From Sphingobacterium litopenaei (lineage in GTDB: Bacteria; Bacteroidota; Bacteroidia; Sphingobacteriales; Sphingobacteriaceae), in assembly GCF_014692495.1 (NCBI RefSeq), contig NZ_JACOIJ010000004.1:157923-221922 (forward strand): 64,000 nucleotides of DNA, given 5' to 3'. The position numbers were made by a program, and so were the translations under genes. Positions 11,175 through 19,068 of the stretch are shown one piece after another; positions within the stretch are counted from its first letter, which is position 1; every line of letters begins with the position of its first letter. Below the pieces are notes generated by a model. The model made no database searches. It was not told where the DNA came from and saw only the letters and a list, made by a program, of their open reading frames with translations.

Positions 11175-11777
11175 ATGAAAAAATTTGAAAAATTAACTTC
11201 AAGCGTAGTTCCACTACCGATTGAAAATATCGATACCGACCAAATCATCCCGGCTCGTTTCTTAAAAGCGACGACTCGCGAAGGTTTTGGCGACAACTTA
11301 TTCCGTGACTGGCGCTACGACAGCAACAATCAACCAAAAGCTGATTTTGTGTTGAATGACCCGAAGTTTTCAGGTCAAATCTTAGTCGCTGGTAAAAACT
11401 TCGGTTGTGGTTCATCACGTGAACACGCAGCATGGGCTATCGATGACTACGGTTTCAAAGTTGTAGTAAGTTCATTCTTTGCCGACATTTTCAAAGGTAA
11501 TGCCTTGAACAATGGCGTATTGCCTATCACTGTATCAGAAGAATTTTTAGAAAAAATATTCGCTCAAGTTTTTGCTGACAACAACGCACAATTAGTGGTG
11601 GATTTGGAAGCACAAACATTGACAATCGCAGCAACTGGCGAATCATTCGAATTCGAAATCAATCCGTACAAAAAATCATGTTTGATTAACGGTTATGACG
11701 ATATCGACTTTATTTTAAGCCACAAAGCTGAAATTGAAAACTTCGAGCAAACAAGACCTTTTTCTTTTTATAGATAA
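11175..11777 (+). CDS. leuD: 3-isopropylmalate dehydratase, small subunit
   Basis: Swivel-domain partner of LeuC, 200 residues, normal length. Family motifs are [13 protein letters not shown] (about 19-31) and the [16 protein letters not shown] block, whose Gly-Ser-Arg residues contact the substrate. It starts after an A+T-rich low-complexity spacer and is followed 7 bases later by the ABC ATPase gene. Confidence 0.97.
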   Translation: MKKFEKLTSSVVPLPIENIDTDQIIPARFLKATTREGFGDNLFRDWRYDSNNQPKADFVLNDPKFSGQILVAGKNFGCGSSREHAAWAIDDYGFKVVVSSFFADIFKGNALNNGVLPITVSEEFLEKIFAQVFADNNAQLVVDLEAQTLTIAATGESFEFEINPYKKSCLINGYDDIDFILSHKAEIENFEQTRPFSFYR

Positions 11778-11784
11778 AAAATAA

Positions 11785-13272
11785 ATGACAGAACCAGTCG
11801 TCCATATTGCTAATTTAACAATTCAATACCCAAATAATGTGGTATTGAATTCCCTATCTTGGTCTATCCAGCAAGGGGAAAATTATGTTATTGGAGGCAC
11901 GTCTGGTTCTGGCAAAACAACTTTAGCTAAAGCTATAGCAGGATTAATTCCTGCAGATAATGCGATTAAATTAAACTTCGATGCATCGAAATCCCTTCCT
12001 GCTAAAGTTGTCTATATTTCCAACTGGTATCAGTTTACCAATTTAGAAGGGGACCGCAATTTCTACTACCAACAACGCTACAACCACCATCAAGGTCACG
12101 ATACCTTGACCGTGAAAGCAGAGTTGGAGCACTTCGCCAAGAAAGAAAATTTAGACTTTTCAGCTATTCGACAACGCATTCAGGATTTTGGATTTGAAGA
12201 TGTACAATCTTCTCAATTGATTGAATTGTCAAGTGGTGAACACAAGAAATTGCAATTGGTCCGCGGGCTATGGACGAAACCGCAACTTCTTATTATTGAC
12301 GAACCATATACAGGTTTGGACAAGAACGCAAGAGCAGTATTGAATACTTGGTTGGATGAATTAGTACAAGAAGGCGTACAGCTTATTCTTATTACTAACG
12401 ATACTTTATTACCAAATTTTATCAATCGCTTTGCACATGTAGTGAATGGCCAGATAGAAATTGTGAATTCTCCAGCAGCATTTGCGAAAGATAAAAAACG
12501 TCAGAAGAAAGAATTACCTGCCTTCTTACATGAAATTCCACAAACAAACTACGAAACTGTTGCGGAGATGAACAACATTTTTATTCGCTATGGCGAAAAA
12601 GTAGTTTTGAAAGATGTCTCTTGGAAGGTAAATGTTGGTGAGAAATGGTTGTTGCAAGGGCCAAATGGTTCTGGTAAATCGACTTTATTGAGTCTTATCA
12701 ATGGCGACCATCCTCAAGCCTATGGCCACGACCTTTCTTTATTTGGCAACAAAAGAGGTTCTGGCGAAAGTATTTGGGATATAAAACAAAAAATCGGGAT
12801 TATCTCTCCCGAAATGCATTGGTATTTCGACCAAAATGCTACGGTATGGCATACCATTGCTTCTGGTTTTTATGACAGTATCGGATGGTTTATTGATGTA
12901 AAATACCAAGAGCAAAAACAAATAGAAGAATTGATGGAGTTTTTTGATTTGACGGAATACAAAAATCAAAATCTACAAACACTCCCGTTAGGAAAGCAAA
13001 GACTAGCGATGTTGGCAAGGACAATAGTTAAGAATCCGCCATTGTTAGTGTTGGATGAACCTTGTCAAGGTTTGGATAATGACCAAGCCAAATATTTCAA
13101 CGATGTAGTAGATGAATTGGCGCAATACGGCAAAACATTGATTTATGTTGGGCATTACGAGACGCAATTGCCATCCTGCATCGAACATAGAATTGTATTA
13201 GAGAAGGGCGAAGTAAAAGCCATAGAAAATATAACTGTAAAAAATAAACATTTAGAAAGCGCTATTGTGTAA
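11785..13272 (+). CDS. Tandem ABC ATPase (ModF/PhrA-like), soluble
   Basis: A 495-residue protein with two ABC nucleotide-binding domains and no membrane segment. Domain 1 has Walker A GGTSGSGKT (37-45), signature LSSGEHKK and Walker B LLIIDEPYTGLD. Domain 2 has Walker A GPNGSGKST (about 291-299), a degenerate signature LPLGKQRL and Walker B LLVLDEPCQGLD. Architecture and length match E. coli ModF, whose role is poorly defined. An ABC-F translation factor is less likely because the characteristic long inter-domain linker is not evident. It lies tightly between leuD (7 bases) and leuB, so it is co-transcribed; its link to leucine synthesis is unknown. Confidence 0.82.
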   Translation: MTEPVVHIANLTIQYPNNVVLNSLSWSIQQGENYVIGGTSGSGKTTLAKAIAGLIPADNAIKLNFDASKSLPAKVVYISNWYQFTNLEGDRNFYYQQRYNHHQGHDTLTVKAELEHFAKKENLDFSAIRQRIQDFGFEDVQSSQLIELSSGEHKKLQLVRGLWTKPQLLIIDEPYTGLDKNARAVLNTWLDELVQEGVQLILITNDTLLPNFINRFAHVVNGQIEIVNSPAAFAKDKKRQKKELPAFLHEIPQTNYETVAEMNNIFIRYGEKVVLKDVSWKVNVGEKWLLQGPNGSGKSTLLSLINGDHPQAYGHDLSLFGNKRGSGESIWDIKQKIGIISPEMHWYFDQNATVWHTIASGFYDSIGWFIDVKYQEQKQIEELMEFFDLTEYKNQNLQTLPLGKQRLAMLARTIVKNPPLLVLDEPCQGLDNDQAKYFNDVVDELAQYGKTLIYVGHYETQLPSCIEHRIVLEKGEVKAIENITVKNKHLESAIV

Positions 13273-13323
13273 GAGTTGAGAGCGATTATATCTCTTGATT
13301 TTTACTTTATACTTTTGAAAAAA

Positions 13324-14397
13324 ATGAAGAAAAATATTCTAATCATTCCAGGTGATGGAATCGGACAAGAAGTAACAACTTGGGGTAAACAAGTTTTAGA
13401 AGCTATTGCGGAAAAATATAACCATGAATTCGTTTTTGACGAAGCTATCATGGGACATACTGCTATCGAAGCGACTGGTAATCCATTACCGGATGAAACT
13501 TTAGAGAAAGCGAAAGCTTCGGATGCGATATTATTTGGTGCTATCGGTCATGCTAAATACGATAATGACCCTTCAGCAAAAGTTCGTCCAGAGCAAGGTT
13601 TATTGAAAATCCGCAAAGAATTAGGTTTATATGCAAACTTACGTCCTATTCTATTATTTGATGAATTATTAGATGCATCAAGCTTGAAACCTGAAGTGTT
13701 ACGTGGAACAGATATTTTATTCTTCCGCGAATTGACAGGTGACGTTTATTTCGGGGAGAAAAAACGTAACGAAGACAACACTTTTGCTTCAGATTTGATG
13801 AACTATCACCGTTATGAAGTAGAGCGTATTGCGCGCAAAGCATACGAAGCTGCACGTACACGTGGCAAAAAATTATGTTCAGTAGATAAAGCTAACGTAT
13901 TGGAAACATCACGTCTTTGGAGAGAAGTGGTTCAGGAATTAGCTAAAGAATATTCAGATGTGGAAACAGAACACATGTTTATCGATAATGCAGCGATGCA
14001 ATTGGTTAAAAATCCGAAAAAATTTGATGTCGTATTGACTGCTAACTTATTTGGTGATATCTTGACTGATGAAGCTTCACAAATTGCAGGTTCAATGGGT
14101 ATGTTAGCTTCAGCCTCTATCGGTGATAGTACAGGTTTCTTTGAGCCCATACACGGTTCTGCACACGATATCGCTGGACAAAACAAAGCGAACCCATTAG
14201 CTTCTATCCTATCAGCGGCATTGTTATTGGATATTGCATTTGGTCTTCAAGAAGAAGCGAAAGCAGTAACTACAGCTGTAGCTGACACATTGAAAGCGGG
14301 TTGGAGAACAAGTGATATTGCAAATGGAGAAACACCTGCAGACAAAATTTTGGGCACAAACGAAATGGGCGCTAAAGTTTTAGAATTTATTAAATAA
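13324..14397 (+). CDS. leuB: 3-isopropylmalate dehydrogenase
   Basis: NAD-dependent oxidative decarboxylase of leucine synthesis, 357 residues. I chose the ATG at 13324 (KKNILIIPGDGIGQEV). The frame extends to a TTG at 13276, but those 16 residues have no family counterpart. Motifs include PGDGIG (substrate loop), the LGLYANLRP segment, and TANLFGDILTDEASQIAGSMG, which carries the metal-binding aspartates. Part of the leu segment of the operon; leuA follows after 37 bases. Confidence 0.97.
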   Translation: MKKNILIIPGDGIGQEVTTWGKQVLEAIAEKYNHEFVFDEAIMGHTAIEATGNPLPDETLEKAKASDAILFGAIGHAKYDNDPSAKVRPEQGLLKIRKELGLYANLRPILLFDELLDASSLKPEVLRGTDILFFRELTGDVYFGEKKRNEDNTFASDLMNYHRYEVERIARKAYEAARTRGKKLCSVDKANVLETSRLWREVVQELAKEYSDVETEHMFIDNAAMQLVKNPKKFDVVLTANLFGDILTDEASQIAGSMGMLASASIGDSTGFFEPIHGSAHDIAGQNKANPLASILSAALLLDIAFGLQEEAKAVTTAVADTLKAGWRTSDIANGETPADKILGTNEMGAKVLEFIK

Positions 14398-14434
14398 GAA
14401 ATAACCAAGGTATAAACATATAAAGGAAAAGACT

Positions 14435-15589
14435 ATGTTACACGATCCGAATCACTTATATATTTTCGACACGACATTACGTGATGGTGAACAAGTACCG
14501 GGCTGTCAATTGACAACACCTGAAAAAATCGATATTGCAAAAGATCTCGAGCGCTTAGGTGTAGATATTATCGAAGCAGGTTTCCCTGTTTCAAGTCCTG
14601 GTGATTTTCAATCTGTAGTTGAATTATCAAAAGCTGTAAATGATGTAATCATTTGTGCTTTGACTCGCGCAAATAAGAACGATATTGATGTTGCAGCTGA
14701 AGCATTGAAATATGCAAAGCGACCTCGTATCCACACTGGTATTGGTTCTTCAGATTTACATATTCAATATAAATTCAATAGTACACGCGAAGAAATCTTG
14801 GAACGCGCTGTAGCCGCTGTAAAACATGCTAAATCGTATGTAGAAGACGTAGAATTTTACGCTGAAGATGCAGGTCGTGCTGATATTGAATTCCTTGCTA
14901 AAATGGTTGAGGCTGTAATTGGAGCTGGTGCAACTGTAGTTAATATTCCAGATACAAACGGATATTGTTTACCCGATCAATACGGTTCTAAAATTAAATT
15001 CTTGAAAGAGAATGTGAAAAACATCGATCAAGCAATAATCTCGGCACACTGTCACAACGATCTAGGTTTAGCTACGGCTAACTCTATCGCTGCTGTCCAA
15101 AATGGTGCACGTCAAATAGAATGTACTATTAACGGTATTGGTGAAAGAGCAGGTAACACATCATTAGAAGAGGTTGCTATGATTTTGAAAGTACATAACC
15201 AAGCTTTCGGAGGTTTAACTTCTAATATAGACAGCAAATTATTCACATACATTTCACGTAAAGTGTCTGATATGATGAATATGCCTGTACAACCAAACAA
15301 AGCTATAGTAGGTCGTAATGCATTCGCGCACAGTTCAGGTATCCATCAAGATGGATTCTTGAAACACCGTGAGACTTATGAGATTATCCGTCCAGAGGAT
15401 GTTGGTTTGGAAGAAGCGGATATTATCTTGACAGCTCGTTCAGGTCGTCACGCGCTGAAACACCACTTAGAACGTCTAGGTTATACATTAGATAAAGATA
15501 CATTAGCGGATACTTACCAACGTTTCTTAACGTTAGCAGATGCTAAAAAAGAAATCACTGACGAAGATTTATTGACGTTGGTACAATAA
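14435..15589 (+). CDS. leuA: 2-isopropylmalate synthase (short form)
   Basis: Condenses acetyl-CoA with 2-ketoisovalerate, the committed step to leucine. The HMGL-like TIM barrel begins with the metal and substrate motif [14 protein letters not shown], and the HCHNDLGLA metal-binding motif and [10 protein letters not shown] are present. The protein ends at residue 384, shortly after the linker subdomain, and lacks the roughly 120-residue C-terminal LeuA allosteric domain of the usual 500-residue enzymes. Homocitrate synthase is an alternative for such short forms, but the leuB/leuC/leuD context argues for isopropylmalate synthase. Confidence 0.93.
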   Translation: MLHDPNHLYIFDTTLRDGEQVPGCQLTTPEKIDIAKDLERLGVDIIEAGFPVSSPGDFQSVVELSKAVNDVIICALTRANKNDIDVAAEALKYAKRPRIHTGIGSSDLHIQYKFNSTREEILERAVAAVKHAKSYVEDVEFYAEDAGRADIEFLAKMVEAVIGAGATVVNIPDTNGYCLPDQYGSKIKFLKENVKNIDQAIISAHCHNDLGLATANSIAAVQNGARQIECTINGIGERAGNTSLEEVAMILKVHNQAFGGLTSNIDSKLFTYISRKVSDMMNMPVQPNKAIVGRNAFAHSSGIHQDGFLKHRETYEIIRPEDVGLEEADIILTARSGRHALKHHLERLGYTLDKDTLADTYQRFLTLADAKKEITDEDLLTLVQ

Positions 15590-15591
15590 TT

Positions 15592-15625
15592 AAAAGGCTG
15601 GCAAATCCAGCCTTTTTTAAAATCA
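15592..15625 (+). terminator. Terminator after leuA
   Basis: AAAGGCTGG pairs with CCAGCCTTT around a CAAAT loop and is followed by a T-run. It probably ends most ilv-leu transcription before ilvA. Confidence 0.85.
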
Positions 15626-15644
15626 CCTATACAACAATTAAACA

Positions 15645-16898
15645 ATGAGCTTAGATATTGCTACTTTACCGATAGATTCTTTACAAGCTAAAGAAAGAAT
15701 AAAAGCTGTAGTGACAAGGACTCCTTTGCAATACAATATACATTTGTCCGAGAGATATGGTGCGGATATTTATCTAAAAAGAGAAGATCTACAAGTCGTA
15801 CGCTCGTACAAAATACGCGGTGCTTTTAACAAAATTTCATCTTTATCAGCAGCTCAACGTGCTGCTGGTGTTGTATGTGCTAGTGCTGGTAATCATGCCC
15901 AAGGCGTAGCCTTATCATGCAAAAGACTAAATATCAAAGGCGTAATCTTTATGCCTGGTCCTACACCACGTCAGAAAATCACCCAAACTGAGATGTGGGG
16001 AAATGGCAATATTGAAATTATCTTGACAGGAGATACATTTGACGATTGTCAAAAAGCGGCGTTGGATTATTGTGCACAAAACAATATGACTTTCATCCCT
16101 CCTTTTGATGATGTACAAATTATCGAAGGGCAAGGAACTGTTGCGGTGGAAATTTTAGAAGATCTTCCTGATGTTGATGCCGTGATTATTCCAATTGGAG
16201 GAGGCGGTTTATCGTCCGGATTGAGTTATCATATGCGCAAATATTCGCCTACGACAAAATTATACGGCGTAGAACCTGAAGGCGCGCCTTCGATGCAAGC
16301 AGCTCTGTCGAATGGAGGTCCTATAGAATTGGAACAAATAAACAAATTTGTGGATGGCGCTGCAGTAAAGAAAATAGGTCAATTGACTTACGATATCAGC
16401 TCACAATTATTGGATTCTGTCAAATCTATTCCCGAAGGAAAAATCTGTACCACAATATTAGAATTGTATAACAAAGATGCTATCGTAGCTGAGCCAGCTG
16501 GCGCTTTGGCGATTGCAGCTTTAGAATTCCACAAAGAGGAAATCAAAGGTAAAAAAGTCGTTTGTGTAGTTTCTGGAGGAAACAATGACATCGATCGCAT
16601 GAGTGAAATCAAAGAAATGTCTTTGCTTTATGAAGGTTTCAAACACTACTTTATCGTTCGATTCCCACAAAGACCTGGTGCACTTCGTCTTTTAGTAACC
16701 GAAGTTTTGGGTCCTAAAGATGATATTACGCGTTTTGAGTATATCAAGAAAACAGAACGCGAGCGTGGTCCTGCGTTAATAGGTATCGAATTAAATAATC
16801 CAAAAGATTACATTCCATTCATTGAACGATTGAAGGCTTATAAATTCGACTTTATTGAGGTCAACAAAGACCAGACATTATTCGAATATTTAGTCTAA
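15645..16898 (+). CDS. ilvA: Threonine ammonia-lyase (biosynthetic threonine deaminase)
   Basis: PLP enzyme that makes 2-oxobutyrate from threonine, the entry to isoleucine. It has 417 residues. The PLP lysine is K56 in VRSYKIRGAF; the glycine-rich phosphate loop GGGGLSSG is at about 184-191. From about residue 330 there is a single ACT-like regulatory domain (FIVRFPQRPGALRLLV), as in B. subtilis IlvA and unlike the two-domain E. coli form. A terminator separates it from leuA, so it may be expressed by read-through or from an unseen promoter. Confidence 0.96.
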   Translation: MSLDIATLPIDSLQAKERIKAVVTRTPLQYNIHLSERYGADIYLKREDLQVVRSYKIRGAFNKISSLSAAQRAAGVVCASAGNHAQGVALSCKRLNIKGVIFMPGPTPRQKITQTEMWGNGNIEIILTGDTFDDCQKAALDYCAQNNMTFIPPFDDVQIIEGQGTVAVEILEDLPDVDAVIIPIGGGGLSSGLSYHMRKYSPTTKLYGVEPEGAPSMQAALSNGGPIELEQINKFVDGAAVKKIGQLTYDISSQLLDSVKSIPEGKICTTILELYNKDAIVAEPAGALAIAALEFHKEEIKGKKVVCVVSGGNNDIDRMSEIKEMSLLYEGFKHYFIVRFPQRPGALRLLVTEVLGPKDDITRFEYIKKTERERGPALIGIELNNPKDYIPFIERLKAYKFDFIEVNKDQTLFEYLV

Positions 16899-16920
16899 AA
16901 ATCATATACCTTAAAATATT

Positions 16921-16948
16921 AGCTCAGGAAATCCTGAGCTTTTTTTAT
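16921..16948 (+). terminator. Terminator after ilvA
   Basis: A 9-bp perfect stem, AGCTCAGGA/TCCTGAGCT, with a 2-base loop as drawn and a 7-base T-run. Confidence 0.9.
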
Positions 16949-17040
16949 TATATTGATGACTCATTTATCTATGAATGAACAATTTAATTTTTCAGACGTT
17001 ATAAATAGGTACTAGATTGTAAACTAAAACTATTTTAGCT

Positions 17041-17217
17041 ATGAAAAACAAAATCACAACAGCACAAGACAAGAGTAGAAATGTAGCAATGGGAAATCCT
17101 ACATCTGATAAACAATTTGTCGAAACGAAAACATTGAAAAGACATCAGGGATTACCAAATCTAGGAGCTCGAAAGAATGGACCTCAGAAAAATAATAAAT
17201 CAACAGATAACGAATAA
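17041..17217 (+). CDS. Small basic protein of unknown function (58 aa)
   Basis: A 58-codon ORF opening with ATG AAA AAC AAA, rich in Lys, Asn, Gln and Thr, with no hydrophobic segment and no Cys. It looks disordered and basic, with a Gly-Asn-Pro and a Leu-Pro-Asn-Leu-Gly-Ala stretch. It begins about 100 bases after the ilvA terminator and ends 11 bases before the DUF2911 gene, which suggests a two-gene unit. I recognise no family. The coherent position and spacing favour a real gene, but a spurious ORF cannot be excluded. Confidence 0.5.
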   Translation: MKNKITTAQDKSRNVAMGNPTSDKQFVETKTLKRHQGLPNLGARKNGPQKNNKSTDNE

Positions 17218-17228
17218 ACTTAAAAACT

Positions 17229-17756
17229 ATGAAATCTAAATTAACAATAGTAGTATGTCTACTAGCTTTTTTTACATTTAATTTTGCTTTTGCTCAAAAA
17301 GACAAATCCAAACGACCTAGCCCACCGGATTCGGTTCATGTTACCACCTCGGACGGTGTTCATATTGCTATTGATTACAGCAAACCTTCTTTAAAAGGAA
17401 GGCAGCTTGGTGTAGATATTGCAAAAGTTGGAGAAGTGTGGCGCACTGGTGCTAATGAAATAACTATCATATCATTCGACAAGGATGTTTTGGTAGAGGG
17501 GCAAGCCTTACCAAAAGGTAAATATGGTTTGTGGACGATTCCAGGCGAATCTGAAACAACAGTGATATTTAGTAAAAAATGGCAGGGTTGGGGCGTTGGC
17601 TATAGTGATAAAGATGACCAGCTTCGTGTGAATGTTAAAAACTCAATGGGTAATCCTTCTGTAGAACAATTTACGATCTCTGCGGATGCATCCGGAAAAA
17701 TTAATTTAGCGTGGGGAGAATATATCATTCCGATTACCATTAAGGCGGCAAAATAA
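17229..17756 (+). CDS. Secreted DUF2911-family protein
   Basis: A 175-residue protein with an N-terminal signal peptide (hydrophobic run at about 5-20, cleavage after FAFA-Q). The rest matches the DUF2911 pattern common in Bacteroidota: VHIAIDYSKPSLKGR, VWRTGANEIT, LPKGKYGLWTIPG and SKKWQGWG. The fold is predicted to be a beta sandwich; no enzymatic function is established. Exported to the periplasm or outer membrane. Confidence 0.85.
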   Translation: MKSKLTIVVCLLAFFTFNFAFAQKDKSKRPSPPDSVHVTTSDGVHIAIDYSKPSLKGRQLGVDIAKVGEVWRTGANEITIISFDKDVLVEGQALPKGKYGLWTIPGESETTVIFSKKWQGWGVGYSDKDDQLRVNVKNSMGNPSVEQFTISADASGKINLAWGEYIIPITIKAAK

Positions 17757-17774
17757 TTTTAAAAACAGAAATAA

Positions 17775-17802
17775 AAGGACGAGATCATATAATCTTGTCC
17801 TT
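17775..17802. terminator. Hairpin terminator between convergent genes
   Basis: AAGGACGAGAT pairs with ATCTTGTCCTT (11 bp, one G-U) around a 6-base loop. The + side has a short interrupted T-run; it lies between the DUF2911 gene and the convergent oxidoreductase gene and may serve both. Confidence 0.65.
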
Positions 17803-17859
17803 TGTTATTAAACATCATATCGCCCGCACGGGAGTATGAAGAAAAAAATATTAATAATT

Positions 17860-18510
17860 CTAATAAGCCGCAGTGAAACGTTGTTTAATGTGTTTTGGCT
17901 GTTCTACTTCATCAGCAATAACTACCGCAACATCTTCTACCGAAAGTACACTTCTTCCATTTTCATCGGCTACGGGATAATCGGTTCCTAGTCGGTAAGT
18001 ACCTGTGCGTACGCCTGAAGTACCTGGATGCATTTCGAGTGCTGGTGAAAAGAAAGTCCAATCCAGCTCTGTTTCTTCTTTCAATATATTCAAATAATCC
18101 CTGGCAGCTAATGCACCCGGTCTAATTTCTGCAGGAAATTCAGGAGTATCCACAATTTGAATTTCTGGAGTGGCTTGCAGGCTTCCAGCACCACCAATCA
18201 CGATTAAACGTTTTACACCAGCTTTTTTAGTCGCTTCTTGAATGGACTTAGATCCTTTCAAAAAATCATCATATAAGTTCGGATTAGTCCATCCTGCATT
18301 GTACGCACTTACCACCACATCTACATCCTTAAGATTAGTGGCTAATTTTTCTACATCATTCACATCTAAAGCAATTTTTTCTACATTTTCATGTGCTAGA
18401 ATGTTTTCTGTATTACGTGCAAAAGCCTTAATAAAGTGTTTACGGTTTACTAATTCCGAAACTAGATGCTTACCTACAAATCCAGAGGCACCAATAACTG
18501 CAATTTTCAT
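17860..18510 (-). CDS. NAD(P)-binding oxidoreductase, YwnB-like atypical SDR
   Basis: A 216-residue single-domain Rossmann protein with the dinucleotide loop GASGFVG at 7-13, then a YNAGW region and RLIVIGGAGSL. It resembles NmrA/YwnB-type NAD(P)H-binding proteins that lack the canonical SDR YxxxK pair, so it may act as a redox sensor or flavin/quinone reductase. It lies 57 bases downstream of an Rrf2 regulator on the same strand, and its upstream region carries a near copy of the regulator's own operator. This is the same pairing as B. subtilis ywnA/ywnB. Confidence 0.82.
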   Translation of the reverse strand: MKIAVIGASGFVGKHLVSELVNRKHFIKAFARNTENILAHENVEKIALDVNDVEKLATNLKDVDVVVSAYNAGWTNPNLYDDFLKGSKSIQEATKKAGVKRLIVIGGAGSLQATPEIQIVDTPEFPAEIRPGALAARDYLNILKEETELDWTFFSPALEMHPGTSGVRTGTYRLGTDYPVADENGRSVLSVEDVAVVIADEVEQPKHIKQRFTAAY

Positions 18511-18530
18511 ATCTCTTATTTTATATTTAA

Positions 18531-18552
18531 TTGAAACAAATTTTGTTACAAT
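18531..18552 (-). promoter_or_regulatory. Putative Rrf2 operator upstream of the oxidoreductase gene
   Basis: TTGAAAC-N7-GTTACAA is an imperfect inverted repeat (6 of 7 positions). It closely matches the site upstream of the Rrf2 gene; the shared core is RWAACAAATTTTRTTACAWT. It lies 21-42 bases upstream of the oxidoreductase start. Confidence 0.6.
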
Positions 18553-18567
18553 AATGTTTAAAAAATT

Positions 18568-18975
18568 TTATTCGAACTGATTCGAAAAATCTTTTACGGT
18601 TTGCTTGTTTAATGTTTCTATCAATACCGTATCGGTCTGATCAAATAGTTCATCTAACCTCCCATTCATTTGTCTTCCAACAGCGCAATTCGGATTAGGC
18701 TGATTTTTTCTTCCCAACATATTCTCTTTGTTGACAATCTTATACAGATCCCCCAACAAAATCTTTCGCGCATCAATAGCCAAAGCACAGCCCCCTATTT
18801 TACCTTTCTTAGCGTCGATTAAACCCGCTTCACGTAATAATTTGATTTCTCTACGAACCACTACAGGGTTCACGTTGATGCTTCCTGCAATAAAATCCGA
18901 AGTAATTAATTCTCCCTGATTTTTGTCAAGCAACACCAAAATATGTATAGCCGTTGAGAATCTTAAATTATTCAT
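18568..18975 (-). CDS. Rrf2-family transcriptional regulator
   Basis: A 135-residue winged-helix DNA-binding protein: FSTAIHILVLLD, then the recognition helix region (NVNPVVVRREIKLLREAGLI) and the wing KGKIGGCALA. Only C97 falls in the region where Fe-S members such as IscR and NsrR have three cysteines; C63 is in the wing. An Fe-S cluster is therefore unlikely, and thiol-based or ligand sensing as in YwnA/CymR is more plausible. It is probably autoregulated: an inverted repeat overlaps the -33 box of its promoter. Confidence 0.87.
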   Translation of the reverse strand: MNNLRFSTAIHILVLLDKNQGELITSDFIAGSINVNPVVVRREIKLLREAGLIDAKKGKIGGCALAIDARKILLGDLYKIVNKENMLGRKNQPNPNCAVGRQMNGRLDELFDQTDTVLIETLNKQTVKDFSNQFE

Positions 18976-18982
18976 ATCGGTA

Positions 18983-19013
18983 CAAAAGTAACAATAATTT
19001 TTAATGTAACAAA
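18983..19013 (-). promoter_or_regulatory. Consensus Bacteroidota promoter of the Rrf2 gene
   Basis: Read on the - strand: TTTG (19013-19010), a 19-base spacer, then TACTTTTG (18990-18983), an exact match to TTTG-N19-TAnnTTTG. The start codon at 18975 lies only 8 bases beyond the -7 box, so the transcript would be leaderless or nearly so. Confidence 0.75.
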
Positions 19014-19026
19014 TTTTATTACATTA
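19002..19026 (-). promoter_or_regulatory. Putative autoregulatory Rrf2 operator
   Basis: TAATGTAA-N9-TTACATTA is a perfect 8-bp inverted repeat overlapping the -33 element of the Rrf2 promoter. A repressor bound here would block sigma-factor access. A near copy lies at 18531-18552. Confidence 0.65.
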
Positions 19027-19068
19027 AAGATTTATAAATAAGGGAGAATTTACATTCTCCCCTCGTAA

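Noticed and set aside
13276..13323. TTG-initiated extension of LeuB
   Set aside because: The conserved KKNILIIPGDGIG start follows the ATG at 13324; the extra residues read A+T-rich spacer.
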